Source: an uncultured Lysobacter sp. (GTDB lineage: Bacteria > Pseudomonadota > Gammaproteobacteria > Xanthomonadales > Xanthomonadaceae). From it: 15,884 nucleotides of DNA. Every line of letters starts with the position of its first letter. The first letter of the stretch is position 1. Below are positions 13,609 through 15,884 of the stretch, in pieces. Below the pieces are notes generated by a model. That model was not told the origin of the DNA and ran no database searches. It worked only from the letters and a program-made list of their open reading frames with translations. The translations under genes were made by a program, and so were the position numbers. Location of the stretch: the NCBI GenBank assembly GCA_946480055.1, contig CAMLID010000074.1, positions 1-15,884 on the forward strand, read 5' to 3'.

Positions 13609-14166
13609 ATGCTCAACGACATCAAGAAAGACGCCCAGACCCGCATGGCCAAAAGCGTCGAAGCGTTTCGCCACGACCTGACCCGGGTCCGCACCGGCCG
13701 CGCCTCGACCGCGCTGGTCGACCACCTCAAGGTCAACTACTACGGCTCCGACATGCCCCTGTCGCAGGTCGCCAGCGTCGCCATCTCCGATGCCCGCACC
13801 CTGATGATCACGCCCTGGGAAAAGCAGATGGTCGGCCCCGTCGAGAAGGCGATCCTGGCCTCCGACCTCGGCTTGACCCCGAACACCGCCGGCACCGTGA
13901 TCCGGATCAACCTGCCCGCCCTCACCGAGGAGCGCCGCAAGGAGCTGACCAAGCACGTGCACGGCGAAGGCGAAACCGCCAAGATCGCGATCCGCAACAT
14001 CCGCCGCGACGCCAACCATCAGGTCAAGGAACTGCTGAAGGACAAGCAGATCACCGAGGACGAGGCCGGCCGCAGCGAAACCGACATCCAGAAGATCACC
14101 GACAGCGCGATCAAGGACGTCGACGAGGTGATCAAGGCCAAGGAACAGGAACTGATGGCGGTCTGA
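13609..14166 (+). CDS. frr: Ribosome recycling factor
   Basis: The factor splits the post-termination ribosome together with EF-G in the cytoplasm. The 185-residue product has the exact family length. It contains the conserved FRHDLTRVRTGRAST segment (20-34) at the tip of the helical bundle, YYGSDMPLSQVASVAISDARTLMITPW, the hinge regions, and the ending helix with KDVDEVIKAKEQELMAV. The ATG at 13609 is preceded by GGAG (13599-13602), and the N-terminus MLNDIKKDAQTRM is canonical. A good -10 lies upstream, so it probably begins the frr-uppS-cdsA transcript. An 8-bp hairpin follows the stop. Confidence 0.98.
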   Translation: MLNDIKKDAQTRMAKSVEAFRHDLTRVRTGRASTALVDHLKVNYYGSDMPLSQVASVAISDARTLMITPWEKQMVGPVEKAILASDLGLTPNTAGTVIRINLPALTEERRKELTKHVHGEGETAKIAIRNIRRDANHQVKELLKDKQITEDEAGRSETDIQKITDSAIKDVDEVIKAKEQELMAV

Positions 14167-14187
14167 GGCCGCGCCGTCCGCGCGGCC
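14167..14187 (+). other. GC hairpin directly after frr
   Basis: GGCCGCGC (14167-14174) and GCGCGGCC (14180-14187) form a perfect 8-bp stem starting at the first base after the frr stop. No T-tract follows. It may mark an mRNA processing or partial termination point before uppS, whose start lies 185 bases further on. I see no gene in the 206-bp spacer 14167-14372. Confidence 0.45.
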
Positions 14188-14372
14188 GCGTCCGTCCGGC
14201 ATCGAACTTTCGCCGACCGCGCCGGTCCGCTACTGACCTGTCCGGGCAGGCCCGATGCACAGATCTTGAGCACCGAGCCCGCGCACGACCGGCCCGCGCC
14301 CGCAGCGCGGACCGGCCGCTCGCCGCCCTGAACCCGCCTACTCCATCCGCTTCCAGGTCCGCCGCCGGCTCC

Positions 14373-15146
14373 ATGCCTTCCGATTCCGCCCCCGCCGCGC
14401 CGCTGGTCCCGCGCCACCTCGCCGTCATCATGGACGGCAACGGTCGCTGGGCCGAACGCCGCCGTCGCCCGCGCATGATCGGGCACCGTGCCGGCGCGCG
14501 CGCGGTCGACGTCTGCATCGATTTCTGCATCGAGCGCGGGATCCAGGCGCTGACCCTGTTCGCCTTCTCCAGCGAAAACTGGGGCCGGCCCGAGGACGAG
14601 GTCGGCGCGCTGATGAAGCTGTTCCTCAACGCCCTGGAGCGCGAGGTCGACGAACTCGACCGGCGCGGCGTTCGGGTGCGCTTCATCGGCGAGCGCGAGC
14701 GCTTCTCGGCCCCGATCCGCGAGCGCATGGCCGCCGCCGAACGCCAGACCCAGGGCAACGGCGTGCTCCACCTGACCGTCGCCGCCAGCTACGGCGGGCG
14801 CTGGGACATCGCCCAGGCCGCGCGTTCGCTGGCCCAGGACGTGGCCGCCGGCCGCCTGGCCCCCGAGGCCGTGAACGAGGCCGCGCTGGCCGCACGCATG
14901 GCCCTGGCCGATCTGCCGGCGCCGGACCTGTTCATCCGCACCGGCGGCGACACCCGGATCAGCAATTTCCTGCTTTGGCAGCTGGCCTACACCGAACTGT
15001 GGTTCACCGATGCGTTGTGGCCGGAACTGGATGCGGCCACACTCCAGCGCGCCCTCGACGATTTCGCCCGCCGGGAACGCCGCTACGGCCTGACCGGCGC
15101 GCAGATCGCCGCGCGCTCCAACGATTCCGACGAGACCGCTGCATGA
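14373..15146 (+). CDS. uppS: Undecaprenyl diphosphate synthase (cis-prenyltransferase)
   Basis: The enzyme adds eight isopentenyl units in cis to farnesyl diphosphate, making the C55 lipid carrier for peptidoglycan and O-antigen. The 257-residue product has the family motifs: HLAVIMDGNGRWAERR (15-30, catalytic Asp21), GHRAG (37-41), TLFAFSSENW (61-70), ASYGGRWDI, and RTGGDTRISNFLLWQ (189-203) with ELWFTDALWP. The ATG at 14373 is the only well-placed start; the same frame stays open far upstream through the frr region but with unrelated composition. Its ribosome binding site is poor. The stop overlaps the next ATG by 4 bp (ATGA), so cdsA is probably translationally coupled. Both genes supply envelope lipid synthesis. 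Confidence 0.96.
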   Translation: MPSDSAPAAPLVPRHLAVIMDGNGRWAERRRRPRMIGHRAGARAVDVCIDFCIERGIQALTLFAFSSENWGRPEDEVGALMKLFLNALEREVDELDRRGVRVRFIGERERFSAPIRERMAAAERQTQGNGVLHLTVAASYGGRWDIAQAARSLAQDVAAGRLAPEAVNEAALAARMALADLPAPDLFIRTGGDTRISNFLLWQLAYTELWFTDALWPELDAATLQRALDDFARRERRYGLTGAQIAARSNDSDETAA

Positions 15147-15884
15147 CCCGAACCCGCCTGATCGCCGCGCTGGTAATGACCCCGTTCGCGATCGCGGCGA
15201 TCCTGTTGCTGCCTACGCCCTGGGTGATGGCGGTGGCCGCGGTGCTGTTCCTGATCGGGCTGTGGGAGTGGTTCGACCTGGCCGAGATCGAAGACACCCT
15301 CTCGCGCACCGTGCTGCTGGCCGCCAACCTGGCGCTGATGGTCGCGATCGTCTGGGCCTCGCGCTCGGGCGCGCCCGAGGTCGCCGGGGTGCCGTCGATG
15401 GTGCTGTTCAAGATCGCCTCCCTGGTCGGCGTGATCTGGTGGCTGCTTGCCCTGTTCTGGCTGCAGCGTTACCAATTCGCGAGCAACCACGAGTCCTATG
15501 CGCGCGCATTCAAGCTCGCCGCCGGCGCGCTCAGCGTGATCCCGGCCTGGTGCGCATTGACCTGGATCCACGCCGGCCAGCCCAACGGCCATCGCTGGCT
15601 GCTGACCGCACTGGCCATCGTCTGGGCCGCCGACAGCGGCGCCTACTTCGCCGGGCGCAAGTTCGGCCGGCTCAAGCTGGCGCCGCGGGTCAGTCCCAAC
15701 AAGACCATCGAAGGCCTGGTCGGCGGCGTGCTGGCCGGCGTCGCGGTCGGCATCGCATTCGCGACGTTCGCCGGCGCCCAGCCGGCGCAGTTGCCAGCGG
15801 TAGCCCTGGTCGCGTTCGTGGCGGTGCTGTTCTCGGTGGTCGGCGATCTGTTCGAGAGCCTGCTCAAGCGCCATGCCGGCGTGA
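15143..15884 (+). CDS. cdsA: Phosphatidate cytidylyltransferase (3' end outside window)
   Basis: CdsA is an inner-membrane enzyme that makes CDP-diacylglycerol from phosphatidic acid and CTP, the branch point for all phospholipids. The ATG at 15143 overlaps the uppS stop. The frame stays open for 247 codons to the window end. The visible part starts with MTRTRLIAALVMTPFAIAAI, is strongly hydrophobic with several membrane segments, and contains the family stretch IVWAADSGAYFAGRKFGR followed by SPNKTIEGLVGG. It breaks off at VGDLFESLLKRHAGV, just where the CdsA signature (S-x-x-KR-x4-KD) begins. Position after uppS fits the usual order. The end is missing only because the window stops. Confidence 0.95.
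   Translation, partial: MTRTRLIAALVMTPFAIAAILLLPTPWVMAVAAVLFLIGLWEWFDLAEIEDTLSRTVLLAANLALMVAIVWASRSGAPEVAGVPSMVLFKIASLVGVIWWLLALFWLQRYQFASNHESYARAFKLAAGALSVIPAWCALTWIHAGQPNGHRWLLTALAIVWAADSGAYFAGRKFGRLKLAPRVSPNKTIEGLVGGVLAGVAVGIAFATFAGAQPAQLPAVALVAFVAVLFSVVGDLFESLLKRHAGV

Noticed and set aside
13551..14372. Long upstream extension of the uppS frame through frr
   Set aside because: It is Arg/Pro/Gln-rich out-of-frame reading of frr; the true N-terminus of the enzyme is clear at 14373.

Overview
The window looks like chromosomal DNA from a high-GC gammaproteobacterium of the Lysobacter/Xanthomonas type (Xanthomonadaceae). Support comes from the conserved translation and envelope genes, the GC-biased codon use, the AAGGCCGC-stem terminators and the roughly 70-bp GTAGGAGCGGCGT palindromic repeats. 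This assignment is inference from the sequence; no database was searched.

The plus strand carries a familiar bacterial gene series: rpsB (5' end outside the window), tsf, pyrH, frr, uppS and cdsA (3' end outside the window). They encode ribosomal protein S2, elongation factor Ts, UMP kinase, ribosome recycling factor, undecaprenyl diphosphate synthase and phosphatidate cytidylyltransferase. In many gammaproteobacteria these genes lie nearly back to back. Here the series is opened at two points. Between tsf and pyrH lies about 9.3 kb of minus-strand genes. Between pyrH and frr lie two plus-strand genes: an unrecognised 113-residue protein and a CDF-family metal efflux transporter with His-rich tails.

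The 9.3-kb minus-strand block, read in its own direction, encodes a FecI-type ECF sigma factor, a FecR-type membrane anti-sigma/sensor overlapping it by 4 bp, a large TonB-dependent receptor with an N-terminal STN signalling domain, a 1098-residue subtilisin-like autotransporter protease, and an AIM24-family protein. The first three form a textbook cell-surface signalling system: receptor occupancy is relayed through STN to FecR and then to the sigma factor. The protease follows the receptor with no convincing terminator between them, and a strong terminator lies after the protease. This suggests a surface protease and a receptor under one signalling circuit, for example proteolysis plus uptake or sensing of a product. 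That link is a hypothesis. The AIM24 gene sits after the terminator and probably has its own promoter; it converges on tsf.

Non-coding features include three intrinsic terminators, two palindromic REP-like elements (one inside the rpsB-tsf spacer), several hairpins, and candidate promoters before pyrH, frr and the AIM24 gene. I saw no rRNA, tRNA, CRISPR array, insertion sequence, attachment site or origin. No component is clearly a new family. The most interesting points are the combination of signalling receptor and protease in this location, and the small unknown protein.
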